Positions 15,051 through 25,846 of a stretch of DNA of 64,000 nucleotides are shown here, piece by piece (positions within the stretch are counted from its first letter, which is position 1; the number at the start of each line of letters is the position of its first letter). A program made the position numbers and the translations under genes. Location: positions 1,798,001-1,862,000 of the forward strand of contig JAHQRK010000001.1 of NCBI GenBank assembly GCA_019828595.1, in the 5' to 3' direction. This DNA is from Aphanomyces cochlioides. Taxonomy: Eukaryota > Oomycota > Saprolegniomycetes > Saprolegniales > Verrucalvaceae. Below the pieces are notes generated by a model that worked only from the letters and a program-made list of their open reading frames with translations, was not told where the DNA came from and did no database searches.

Positions 15051-15070
15051 ATCCGGATACATCCGGAAAT
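15051..15070. promoter_or_regulatory. CCGGA-type palindromic repeat upstream of the dynein gene
   Basis: The stretch ATCCGGATACATCCGGAAAT sits 62-81 bp upstream of the dynein-2 start codon. It contains two CCGGA cores in tandem and belongs to the TTATCCGGATAA-like motif group found upstream of other genes in this window. A promoter role is inference from position and recurrence. Confidence 0.4.
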
Positions 15071-15575
15071 ATATTGACAATTCTACAATATATTGATTAG
15101 CGGCAATAATTTTTTGTTCGTTGTCCGTATAGATGCGCTCGATTGAAATTTTTATAAAAAGCAAATATAAAGCGCAACACGAGCGCTTATCAAGCACTCG
15201 GTGCGCTCGATTGATTTTCTCTTCCCATTGGATGAAACAGAACTTGCAGAATAATCTATAAGATTATACCTTTGTATTATCAATATAGTGCAAAATATAA
15301 ACTTACGAAGTTGTTCTGTATTCTTATCTTGAAAACATGAATTCAAGTTGCAACCCAATACTGAAAAAACTTATAGCGAATTTTAATCACGAATTCTGCT
15401 TGCTCTATCACCTTCCAGTCGCAAAAATCCTCAAGCGATAGGCTTCAATAATGAGGTTCTGGTGCACGAGGTCCCGCATGGATCGAAGCCAATGATGTTC
15501 TGGTTGCCAGTAGGTTGTGTTGCTCTGACCAAATTTGACCACAACATTCCATCAGTTAGACCATGCTATCCCTTA
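15071..15575. other. Non-coding AT-rich spacer with a 13-bp direct repeat
   Basis: No supported gene. TGCGCTCGATTGA occurs twice in direct orientation, at 15134-15146 and 15202-15214, separated by an AT-rich stretch. The spacer ends at the TTA target duplication of the Harbinger element. Confidence 0.5.
15573..15575. repeat. TTA target-site duplication, left (partner 18209-18211)
   Basis: TTA directly precedes the left inverted repeat and recurs directly after the right inverted repeat. This defines the element ends to the base. Confidence 0.9.
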
Positions 15576-15702
15576 GAGCATCCGTAGCAGTTTGCTAAAT
15601 CGGCTTGGCAAAGCTAAATTTAGCAATCGAAGCAGGAAATGGCAAACAGGTGTCTTGATTTCAGTTTGTCAAATGCCAAAGCCATTTGCCTAATCCACCC
15701 TG

Positions 15703-15744
15703 ATTGCTATTTCTCCAGCTAAATTTAGCTGGAGGAATAGCAAT
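15703..15744. repeat. 42-bp subterminal palindrome in the Harbinger element
   Basis: An inverted repeat with no spacer, centred between 15723 and 15724, with one mismatched pair (15712/15735). The inner 22 bp are a perfect palindrome containing GCTAAATTTAGC; the same 12-mer also occurs at about 15612-15623. It could bind transposase or the Myb-like protein, or form a cruciform; that role is inference. Confidence 0.75.
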
Positions 15745-15828
15745 TCAAACTTCGATTTTCGAATTTCTTCAATATTGCTTCGAGTCGTTTCGCCATAGAG
15801 ATCACAGTCAGCAAAACGCCTAAGCTCA

Positions 15829-16637
15829 ATGTCGACGTCTCGGCGAGGCCCAAACTACTCTGTGGAAGAAGATATTGCATTGTGTCAGTCGTGGATCCAA
15901 GTCAGCACTGACAGTGCGACTGGAATCTTCCAGTCAAACGACACTTTCTACAAACGAGTGAAGGAATGCTTTGACCAGCGCCTGGTCAGCTCAGAAAGAT
16001 CTACGGATGACCGTACTGCAGTCAATTTATCATCTCGGTTCCACACAATTTCGCACGACGTGTCCAAATGTATTTCGTGTTTACGAAAGGTTCGAGGCAG
16101 CAATGGCATGGGACCTAGTGGCTCAAGCGAAGATGATAATCGGCTTGCAGCCAAAAAGCTGTTTGAATCACGAAAGGAAAATGGCCGATTTAAATTTTCT
16201 GACTGTTGGCTAGTTCTACGTCATGAGCCGAAATGGCAAGAATGGGTTGATAACGAACCGAAGACAAAGAAAACAATTAGCAACAAGCGATCACAAGCTT
16301 CTGACAATAATACCACTGACGAACATGCTTCGAATGGCGAGGAAAATTTGTCTTCGTCGTCTACTCCATCTCGACCAATTGGAATGAAAAAAGCCAAGAG
16401 CGAAAAAATCCAGGAAATTTTGCTAACCCGTCAAGTGCGCGCTACTGAGAGCATTGCTAAAAATGCTCGTGAACGCATCAAAGTCGCTCAAGAGCCAATG
16501 ACACCCAAATATTTTCGATGCGACTGGACCCTGATGACCGCCAGGCATCCGAATTCTTGAAGCTGAAAAGAATGGCTATCTTAGATCACCTCCGATTAAA
16601 TCAATCGACTGTGAGTGATACGGAAGCAACAGTGTAA
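15829..16637 (+). pseudogene. Harbinger accessory Myb/SANT-like protein, one frameshift
   Basis: The second protein of PIF/Harbinger elements, which in known systems brings the transposase to the nucleus and subterminal DNA. The ATG at 15829 opens MSTSRRGPNYSVEEDIALC, a Myb/SANT-like start with a conserved acidic-aromatic helix. A middle segment contains FKFSDCWLVLRHEPKW, typical of the NAM-like family. The initial frame stops at 16560. The adjacent frame continues LDPDDRQASEFLKLKRMAIL to a TAA at 16635-16637, the usual family C-terminus. One base has therefore been lost or gained near 16505-16515, close to a T run. This could be true decay or a base-call error. Confidence 0.8.
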
Positions 16638-18025
16638 TTGATAAGACAAATAATTCATTTGAAATAACATTTCAACAGTCTCGTCACCTCTTTTGTACCA
16701 GAGATTGTCAATAAGGTCTTTGCGAAGCTTCGCATGAGTGCTTGTATCGCGCAATACCACGTCGTTCGTGATCATCGTATCGATTGAAGGCGATGTGCTT
16801 TCATTGTTCCGGAATACTTCAAAAACAGGAACGCAATGGTCTGGTTGGTTAGAGCAGTCGAAAAGATAATCATTGGCCGTGGGGATGCCCCGTTGCTCTT
16901 CAACGATCATATTGTGTAGTATAATGCATGTCTTCATCACTACTCCCATTGCACGTGAGTCCCACAATCGACAAGGTAAATCTAAACTTCTCCAACGCGC
17001 AATGAGTACTCCAAACGCACGTTCAACGTCTTTCCTGACGGCTTCATGTACTCTTGCAAAGTACTTCTGTTTAGCTAACAATGGATTGCTGATGGACTTG
17101 ACAAATACGGCCCAGTCGGGGTAAATTCCATCCGCTAACAAATAAGCCATGTTGTATCTAGAACCTATTCGCAATTGTTAAACTTTCTGCTAAATGACTC
17201 GGCACCATTGACAGCAAAAGTCACATTGGGGGCTACACCATGGAGTATACTATCAAAGACATTCGAGCGATCTAGAACGTTGAGATCGTTGAGAGATCCA
17301 GGTGAACCAAAAAGACAATGCCATATGCACAAGTCTTGGTCTGCCCACGCTTCTAAGATGACCGTCGGCTTGCTTTCTTTCCCAGTGTATTGACCAGCAA
17401 ACGCTGTGGGACATTTGTTCCATTGCCAATGCATGCAATCGATGGAGCCTATCATGCCTACAAATCCTCGTTTCGCATTGATACTCAGAAGCTGTGTTAT
17501 GTCACCTTCTGTGGGTTCACGCAAGTACTCTTTCCCAAAACACTCAATAACGCATTCGCAAAAGAAGCGCAATGACTTCAGCGTCGTTGATTCGCTGATC
17601 TCCTAGTTCTCGTCAATAGAGTCAGCTGATGCACCATACGCCAGCATTCTAAGTGCTGCGGTTACTTTGATGAGTGGCGGAATTCCCATCTTTCTCGCAG
17701 CGTTTACCTTACTGGTGAAGAACTTGTGATTTGACGTTAACGTTTGAAGCAGACGATCAAACAGAGTCTTACTCATACGGAAACGTAGTCGAAAATCATC
17801 GCTAGAGTACACTGGATTGGAGCCAAAGTATTGTTGGAGCAGACGGGAGTGACGGCCCTCTGGGTCTCGTCGTTTTGCTGCTGCCCTACGTTCACTTTTC
17901 TTCTTTAAACGCGTTTTTGCTCTCATTTGAATGATCACAGACGATGCCAACAAGAAATGCGCTTCATCGTCTTCGAATTCGTCCATGAGGATAGATAAGT
18001 GGTCTTGGACGTGGGCACGACCCAT
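16596..18025 (-). pseudogene. PIF/Harbinger DDE transposase with one in-frame stop
   Basis: DDE nuclease of the DDE_Tnp_4/plant-transposon type. It starts MGRAHVQDHLSILMDEF at 18025. The N-terminal helical part contains PPLIKVTAALRMLAYG. The frame then meets a TAG just after DSIDEN and continues without shift as EISESTTLKSLRFFCE. First catalytic Asp is in GSIDCMHWQW, the second in LNDLNVLDRS, and the Glu in RKDVERAFGVL. An apparent frame break near 17200 is a 41-nt GT-AG intron; splicing restores VNGSRYNMAYLLADGIYPDW. The single nonsense codon is therefore the only lesion I see. The 3' end overlaps the convergent Myb gene by about 40 bp. Confidence 0.88.
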
Positions 18026-18211
18026 TGTTCGTGTTGTTCAATATCTTGAGTGACCTTTGAAGAGAACATGTGGTCTAGTGCAGTTACCCCCAACGATTTG
18101 CCTTTTGGCGTTGGCAAACTGAAACCAAAAACTGCTTCCATTCTAAAATACCTAGCTGTTTAGACTGCTAAATTTGGCAATGGCTATGCCAAACTGCTAC
18201 GGATACTCTTA

Positions 18212-18530
18212 GACATTCTGCTAAATAGACCTCGCATGATCCCCATCCTTCAAATAATAGCATTATGACATAGAAGTCAGAGTGGTCTCAAGTTGTGTTG
18301 GTTGAAGAAAGGACAGGGAGCGTATTATATGCATTGAGCTTAGAAATACATAGATTGTATTTCTTAGGTCAATGCATATAAAACTCTCAGTTCACAGGTT
18401 CACAAATGCAGTCATTTCGAGGATTTTATTTCATACAAATTCCAATATGCCAAGTGCACAAAATTGAAAAAAATATCAAACATATCGAAAATATCAAGCG
18501 CGCTTTGAAGCGCTTGAAAGCGCGCTCGCT
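18212..18530. other. Intergenic DNA between two transposons, with hairpins
   Basis: No gene is supported. It contains a 25-nt-arm inverted repeat (18326-18380) and, at 18496-18530, a GC-rich AAGCGCGCTTT/AAAGCGCGCT inverted repeat directly before the next insertion site. Confidence 0.5.
18326..18380. repeat. Near-perfect 25-bp-arm hairpin with 5-nt loop
   Basis: The left arm 18326-18350 (starting TATATGCATTGAG) pairs with the right arm 18356-18380 with two mismatches, around the loop TAGAT. It does not coincide with transposon ends and could be a foldback remnant or an RNA hairpin. Confidence 0.7.
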
Positions 18531-18533
18531 TTA

Positions 18534-20374
18534 CAGACCGCGACACCATCGAGACTGCTTCCGGATAACTGATAATTTTAGACAGTGGCTGTACAAAAAC
18601 CTTTGAACATCTATAATATAGAACAAAAGAGGTATATTTACTGTTAATTATTTACTTTCACAAGCTCACTCCATATCACTGCTCGACCCGCTACAATTAT
18701 CGGAAGAATCCTCGCTGCATTCTTGGGTATCAATGATTTGCAAATGAGCCATGATTTCCAGTAAATGCTCCTCGGCTTTGTCTATGCACTTCTTGATTGT
18801 CGATGATGATAAGGCATCAAAAGCAGCAGAGAGAGAGGGCTTGACATCAGCAAACTTCGTGTCAATTGTACATTGCCGACCAACAGTTCCCTTGACGAGT
18901 GCCCATACCAATTCGATAGGCTGCAGGACACTGTGATGCGGAGGGGTATATCGAACTTCGTGCCCTGCCGCCTTGGCCATCGTCACCACGATTGGTTCAA
19001 CGTTTGTATCGATAAAATGCTTCAGCTTGGACCACAACACAGACTTTGTTTCCCAGGATTCAAAAGGCAAACCATATCGCACACATGCAAGCTGTAGTGC
19101 TTCTTTCTTGTCCTTGAACTGCGGCGTATCGGGCGGCTTACTGCAGTGGTAACTTGCATTATCCAGTGAAATAACAGCATTCGCAATACCCTTGGAATCA
19201 AGTTCTTCAAGCAATCGTTTGAACCAAGCAATGTAGTAGGTAGTATCGAACATTCCATGGTAGTCCTTGGGAATCTTCTTGCCAACCTTTTTGCCGCCTT
19301 GAAATATATCAAGGCAAACAAGTGAACTAGGTCCATGCCAACCCTCATCAATAATGGCTGCTATGAAGCACAATCTCTGTCCCTTGTGGCGCATATTTGG
19401 GGTCTTGTCGTGGACGTCGCTTGGATCATACAGCGAGTCCTCGTGTCTGGAGTAGTGATGGTGAATAAACGATTCATCAGTGTACACAAATGTCCGCCGG
19501 GCAGCCGAGTTGACAAGCTGGGTCTCTGAAATCGTCGCCATGACATATTTATCACGCAAGACTCTGTTCTTCTCAGCAAGGTGATTCGACTGGGCACCTT
19601 TTTTGCGTCCTTTTTTTGCGTCCACGTTTGTATCCAAGTTGCTGAAGCCATCGTTGGACAGCTCGCAAAGCCGAGGCCAATCCTTGTGGTTTAGTTCGGT
19701 CCACAAGAATGTGACCTTCGGCTTCGAGAAGGCCAAGGATGTCTTTGGCAACAGTCCTCTCTTGACGCTCACGACGATCTTGCACGAATCGTTGTACTTG
19801 GGATATAATTGACGAGGATTTTGGCACTCGGGAGTCATGTCGTTTAGAGTTCCCTGGAGGTGTGGCGATTGTAAGCTTCCCAGTGGCTTGAAATTCTCGC
19901 CATACGTCTTGTACAAGAGGTCTTCCTCTGCTCAACATTGTAGCTATGGTGTCACTGACTCTTTCCGCTCCAGCCGCACGCATGTTTGCCTGAAGGATTA
20001 GTATGTCGAGCTTCTCCTGTAGGGTCAAGGCGCGTGGTCTATTGGCCTTGACGTAGCTGATGGCTTCATCGAGATGCGGCATTTTGAATGAACTGGCTCA
20101 ATATCATATTTCAGAGGTTACTACTTCATTATTTTATATTTGATAATTCTCCTATCTTTATTTGTTTTGAGGAGATACAGCTTTAAAAGGGCAAAATAAA
20201 CTTCACTCTGAAGTTTATTTTCGTCTTGAACGCAGGTCATTTTGTTTTAGAGACTAATGATTATTACAGGGAGTTCCCACTTTTTAGATCTTTCAAAAAA
20301 GCCCACTTCTGCTCTGATTGGATCAATGGGTGGGAAGTAACGCGTGAAAGCAGTCTCGATGGTGTCGCAGTCTG
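18534..20374. mobile_element. IS630/Tc1-like transposon with long D-E spacer (copy A)
   Basis: Terminal inverted repeats of about 27 bp, starting CAGACCGCGACACCATCGAG on the left and CAGACTGCGACACCATCGAG on the reverse strand at the right. The element is flanked by TTA on both sides (18531-18533 and 20375-20377). This 3-bp duplication differs from the TA usual for Tc1/mariner. It contains one transposase gene (-) with a frameshift. The related copy at 60814-62761 has an intact gene. Confidence 0.88.
18666..20082 (-). pseudogene. IS630/Tc1-like (DDE_3) transposase, frameshift in A7 run
   Basis: Starts MPHLDEAISYVKANRPRALT at 20082, with helix-turn-helix-like N-terminal segments. The frame is lost near 19610-19620, where a 12-bp unit is tandemly repeated with seven A in one copy and six in the other. 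Removing one A joins LGYKRGRKKGRKKGAQSNHL and the frame runs to 18666. Catalytic residues: Asp in YTDESFIHHHY, Asp in SLDNASYH, Glu in QPIELVWALVK, with 82 residues between the last two. The C-terminus is acidic and serine-rich (SEDSSDNCSGSSSD). The homopolymer position makes a sequencing error possible. It is paralogous to the intact protein at 60961-62442. Confidence 0.85.
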
Positions 20375-20377
20375 TTA

Positions 20378-20895
20378 ATCGCATAAAAAGCACACGCATC
20401 TATAGTTGTCCGGAAAGATAGACACCCTTTTTCCGGAATGGTCATCAAACTGCAAAAGCAAAATTACAGTGTTGGAAAGAATGGAACCTGTGAGTCTGCT
20501 GTTCACCAAGTCGATAGCTCGACCCCACACGCGGCGTACAACATAATAGGATATGATATTGCAGAGAAGTACCATCAGCCCAACTTCAGGAGGTAGTATG
20601 GCTCATTTTGTTTGGCATCGTAAACTTGGCTCAATGAATCTGTATCCATTACAATTCCAAATGCAATTGTTTTTGCCATCAAAGGCTACGGTAAAATCAA
20701 AAATGATCGCAACAAAGTTAGCTCGATTTCTTTCAGAATTTGACGGGCAAAGGAAGAATGAACCATCAGGACCTCGGTTGCCAAGTTCAAATTCAATGAG
20801 CGGATTTCAAATTTTTGTTTTTGATTGGTTGAAATAATGACATTTTCCATCAAATGACAAGCGCGAAATGATATTTGGGAGAATTTGATCGAAGG
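20378..20895. other. Spacer before the SHPRH-like gene
   Basis: A short minus-strand open stretch (20575-20375, starting MVLLCNIISYYVVRRVWG) ends exactly at the transposon boundary. It could be an exon relic cut by the insertion, but I cannot assign it. The CCAAT-like GATTGGTTG at about 20823 lies about 70 bp before the SHPRH-like ATG. Confidence 0.3.
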
Positions 20896-23800
20896 ATGGC
20901 GCGGCAGAAGCAAGCAGCGCCAAAACGACAAGTTCGAAAGGAAGTTGATGCTTACGACAATCCTGAAATTGAAATACCTCCTCCGAAGAACCGTCGTGGC
21001 AGCCGTTCTCGACCGAATAGGAGCCAGGGCGTTCCAGTTCCGTACCAAATCGATCCGATTTCACCTGAACACACAGGTGAAACTCTTCACATTGTCCTTC
21101 AGCATGCTGATGTTGCTGCGAGTGATGTGTCAACAGATGAAAACGCACTGGTCGATGCTCCACATATTGTTTTATTGGGGGAAGCAGAACCTAAGGTCAA
21201 CTTGAAAACGATCCAAATTGAGGTGCCCAACAAGCAACTGACTGTCAACGTCCCTGAATGGAACCTATCTTCGAATGTCTTGTTCGCAATAGCATTTCTC
21301 AATTCCAAGAAATGCGTGTCAATATCAATCACAAATGACAAAGTCAGCTTCGACATCTTCGTCCAAACCTACATGCACTTGTGGTATGGTCGAGCGAGTC
21401 CAATTCCATCCTCTCCTATCACCAAACACATGACCATTTTCATGCGTTGGCTGATCCGTGAATCGCAAGATGTATGGAATTACCCATACCAGAGTGAACT
21501 CCTCGACTCCCACAAGGATACAGCAACTATTCAGTCTACCTCATTCTACAAATTCATTGCCCCTACACCATATTCAGACGCTGGAAACGCGTACGTCCCC
21601 AGCCCCAACTTGCTTCCATCACTTCGCCCGTACCAAAAAGCTGCAGTTGCGTGGATGCTCCAAAGAGAAGGCCTCATTGTAATGTCGACTGGATCATGTC
21701 TTTTAATCATCCCTTAGGAAAATGCTGCACAACCAGATCAATCAATAACGTCCATATGCGCAAGGCATACAAGTGGGGTCACTTACAATCCATTTTCGGC
21801 GCAGTTTTATCTTGATGGCGCTCCATTAACCGACGACATCGATAACATTCGTGGAGGCATCTTGGCTGATGAAATGGGTCTTGGAAAAACGGTTCAAGTC
21901 TTGGCATGTTTGCTGTCTCATCCAAGTCCACCCATGATCAATAACCCAACTTTATTTGATGATGTCACTATAGCCTGCAATAAATCTGTTCGAAGTTGTG
22001 TTTGCAATTGCTTGGATGAAGAGGACCAAGGTTGGGTGGAATGTACAGGGTGTCAAGTTTGGCAACACCAGCTCTGCAGTGGGTACAATTCCTCAACGTC
22101 TGAGGAATTTTACTGTGAGAGATGCATCCGGCGCCTTGTTCCTCAATGGTCAGCAAAGTCGACGTTAATTATTTCGCCACAAATGATTCACAAACAATGG
22201 GAAAGTGAAATTCTCCGACACACAAAGCCTGAATCACTTTCTATCTTGGTAAACTCTCTATTCTACATCGAAGGTTTCAATTATGAATAGACCTACAGCG
22301 GAATCAAAGCATTGCGCCAGCGACTGAAGAATCAACCGTCAAGAGAGTGGATATATTGTAGAGCTGACAAACTATGTGAATTTGATGTGATCCTGACAAC
22401 GTGAGCTGGTTAAATGCAACGTTTCGTCTTAGATATGTTAGGTACGAAGCCTTGAAAGATGATTTGTATCATGTCGTGGCCAACGAAGACAATGGACTTC
22501 GTCAACGCAAAAATATCGTGTAGTTGCGAGTCCATTATCTCATATGAAGTGGTGGAGGATTTGCATGGACGAAGCTCAAATGGTTGAAAACCAAAATGTA
22601 TACATTGATAGAAGATAAAAGCTGACGGGAATTGTAGACAAAAGCTTCTCTCATGGCAATGGAACTGAACAGTACCCTTCGGTGGTGTGTTAGTGGCACT
22701 CCATTTTCGAATAGCTTGTGGGATGTGTACGGCACTCTGGCCTTCTTACAAGTGGCTCCTTTCGACGAAATGGCATGGTGGCGAGCAGTTATTATGAGCC
22801 ATGCACATCACGTACTGTCATTCAACTTTCCCTGTAAAAAACTATTTTGGTTAGAGTGACCGTCTTGGAAACATTCTGCGTCGACTTATGTGGCGTAACC
22901 AGAAACAAGATGTAATTGACCAAATCAATCTACCACCACAGACAATACAACGGTCTTGGTTAACGTTATCTGGTGTCGAGTCTCACTTTTACCGACAACA
23001 GTTGGAGGAATGTTTGAAGTAAGCTAACTTATTCTTGATAAAAGTGACATGCTGTAGACAACGCGATTCTAATGATGTTACACCTGGAATGCTCCACAGT
23101 TTGCTACGCCTCCGACAAGCTTGTTGTCACCCTCAGGTTGAGAAGTCTATCTGTCAGATCATTTACGTGTTCATGTAGGTTGGTAGCCATGGTTTGAAGT
23201 CCTTGGACGAGAATGAACCCATGAACATGGAAGAAGTCTTGACAGACATGTTGCAGAAAGTAGGCTGCATTTAAGGCGATGAAGATGACATGACCTAGGC
23301 TCAAAGAGAGTGTGAGGATGCGCAACGAGACGTCATTGTCACTGTCCATGGGTTGGCGGGAACCTACATTCTTGAGAGTAAGTACGACAAAGCAGCTAAA
23401 AAATATTTAGAAGTTCTTGCCTTGATTCAAAATAACTGGACCGACTTTCGAGCAGATTTATTGCCAAGATTGCATTTGACCCACAATTTTGGACTCCTCT
23501 TGAATCGTTATTGTACTGCTGGTGTTTCTGATTGCATGGCAAACGAGCAGGCACAATTTGTGAACGCGAAACAAGAACATTGCTTACCTGATCTTGCAGA
23601 AATCAGAAAAATGATTGATGAAAACCTTAGTGAAGTCTTGACAGAAGATTCGAAATCTCTGATACTGGCAGCACGAAATGATTTGTCACTCAGCAAACAA
23701 AAAATCGAGGTTTTTTACCTGAATCAAGTCAATATGAGTCATGATGTGGCGTTCCAAAAATACATGGCTGCCTATGAAAATATTCAATCTAACTTCTTAC

Positions 23801-25846
23801 CCCACGCTACGGGTAATGTTATAACCTTGACTTGCTAACTCAAATATTAAGCGTAGTCAAAACTCCCCTTCCAGCAAGTTTTCACGTGGGTTGGATTGAA
23901 GCTTTGCATCAAATTATCGACGAAGAAAGTTTTGTCGATCACCTAAGAGCTATGCTTTTGAGTCGTCCGATTGCTGCCCAAGAACTTGGAATAAAAATTA
24001 GAAGTCTCACTTCGTTGCGCTTGGTGTTGATGGAAGAATTTTCAAAAGTATTTTCTTTAAGAGCCGAAAATCACAAAACTTTAACAAAATTGAGTACAAA
24101 GCAGCCAACAAAAGATGATATTGATCGATCTGGTAAATCGTACCCGTTGCATCCAGTGATCATCCTCTAGGTAACTGCAAATATTGTCGAGAAGACCGTG
24201 ACGGCCAAAAATGTCAGCATTGCCAATTTCGCCCAAACTTGGTCAGTCTTCGCTCCATGCTTGGAATACCAGATGATGAAACACAGAAATCTGGAGACAA
24301 GTTCAACGTAGCTGGCTTCCTCCTTGATATTGTCCACGAGATAACCAAACTCTCTCAGCGCCATGATGTTTATGAAAAAATGCAAAATTTAATGGGAGAA
24401 ATTCGAAAAGAGTGTTACTTGGCAATGCGATTGTGGAGAGCTCAACATGCACGTCTTGGTGGTCTTGATGAATTGGAAATGGCAAAAAGCACAATGCACT
24501 TAAGAAGTCCCGGAGAACCCATTCGACAGGTATCCCAGTATATCGACAAATATGTGAAAATGAAATAGGCTGAGAAAAATTACAAAATTCTTCAAGAACA
24601 GATACCTGTAAAAAAAGACAAACTTAAAAAAGATTTTGCTCAGTACGAAGTCATCCTGAGAACCAAGTTGAGCGAATTGCGATATCTATTCCATTTAAAT
24701 CAAGCTCACCATCGAACGACTAGAGACAATATTTGTGTGGTATGCCATGAAAATATGCATGCTAAATGTGGTGTGTGGCCATGTGCCCATGTGTTTTGTT
24801 TGAAATGCACCGAAGAATTGATCCAGAGGTCAAATAATCAATCTGTTAAATGCCCAACTTGCCGGAGCCCAACGCCTGCGAGTAAAATAATGATGATTCG
24901 ACACGAAAACCGAGGTAAGTGCAATTATGAATCCTAGCGTTTGACATATCCATTCATAGAGCGTCAAAAATTGAGTGGCTATGGAACAAAAATTGATTCT
25001 ATTGTCGAACGCGTGCAATCTCTTAATGATGCCAAAATTTTATTGTTTTCGCAATGGCATGACATGCTGACACTGATCAATCAAGCATTACGCAATGTTG
25101 GTGTCCACTGTTTTGTTGTCAACCAAAAGAAAGACTTTGATAAGACCTTGTTGCAGTTCAAGCAATATCCCGAAAGATGCGTGCTAGCAATGCTGTTCAA
25201 ACATGGTGCAAACGGACTCAACGTTGTAGAAGCGAATCATGTTGTCTTGGTTGAACCCCTTCTAAATGGTGGTGTCGAGGCCCAGGCTATTAATCGAGTG
25301 TACCGGGTGGGTCAAGAAAAGCAAACCACTGTGCATAAGTTTATTGTTCGCGACACAGTGGAAGAAGCTATTGTTGTTCGTCAAGAACAGAAGCGGAAGG
25401 AATGGGAAGTTACAAAAAAGCAAGACAAGGAACATGTGACGTCGGATGACTGGAAGATACTACTCCAAGTGGTGCGACTAAAACCTTTGTATCGCGACTA
25501 AATGTATAAGTTTTTGTAGGACAATGCTAAGATATATGAATCTTTTTGGAGCGAAATGGTCTCTTTTCAAACCAGGACACTGTCTCGCCAACAAGCAAAA
25601 GAACAATTTGAGCGAGCGCTGTCCCATGATCTTCACAGTACTGGAAGCCGCCTTGTTGATCAACCAAAGATGAGTGTGTGTGGAGTCGAGGTGACTTTAC
25701 CTGTGGTTAAACAACTACTCGAAGGTTTGTGCATTCCGCTTTCAATTACCGACGATTTCGTAGATTGTGATAACTCGAAGTCCCAGCACTCTGAATTACT
25801 TAGAATACTTCACCTTCGACTTCAACTCCATGTAGAGTCACTGTGA
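20896..25846 (+). CDS. SHPRH-like SNF2 helicase/E3 ligase with PHD and RING, copy 1
   Basis: A SNF2-family ATPase and probable RING ubiquitin ligase, like SHPRH, which acts in post-replication repair (PCNA polyubiquitination) in known systems. It starts MARQKQAAPKRQVRKEVDAY at 20896 and has many 35-50-nt introns (first three at 21679-21717, 22249-22290, 22401-22441). Order: N-terminal region; helicase start LRPYQKAAVAWMLQ; Walker A DEMGLGKT; an inserted PHD finger (CVCNC...C..C...W.H..C...C..C, ~21988-22130); DEAQ box; a long helical insert; a C-x2-C-x8-C-x2-C knot (~24177-24222); RING-HC (~24735-24870); then helicase C with [14 protein letters not shown] and EAQAINRVYRVGQE. A run of five A at ~22510, where copy 2 has six, breaks the frame; otherwise the coding is intact. 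Whether it is functional depends on that base. Confidence 0.85.

Larger units (their letters stand above)
15576..18208. mobile_element. Complete PIF/Harbinger DNA transposon (copy 1)
   Basis: A 2.6-kb element with near-identical terminal inverted repeats: the left end starts GAGCATCCGTAGCAG, and the right end reads GAGTATCCGTAGCAG on the other strand. Both ends are flanked by TTA (15573-15575 and 18209-18211), the 3-bp TWA target duplication typical of PIF/Harbinger. It carries the two genes expected for the superfamily in convergent orientation: a Myb/SANT-like protein (+) and a DDE transposase (-). Their 3' ends overlap. Both have single disruptive lesions, so the copy is probably non-autonomous now, though recent. 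A 42-bp palindrome lies 128 bp from the left end. Confidence 0.93.

Noticed and set aside
15043..15051. A longer dynein N-terminus beginning upstream of 14989
   Set aside because: The upstream in-frame codons are TTG, not ATG; the protein from 14989 has the expected length.
17165..17200. A frameshift in the Harbinger copy 1 transposase
   Set aside because: A GT-AG segment of 41 nt restores the family motif exactly, so it is better explained as an intron.
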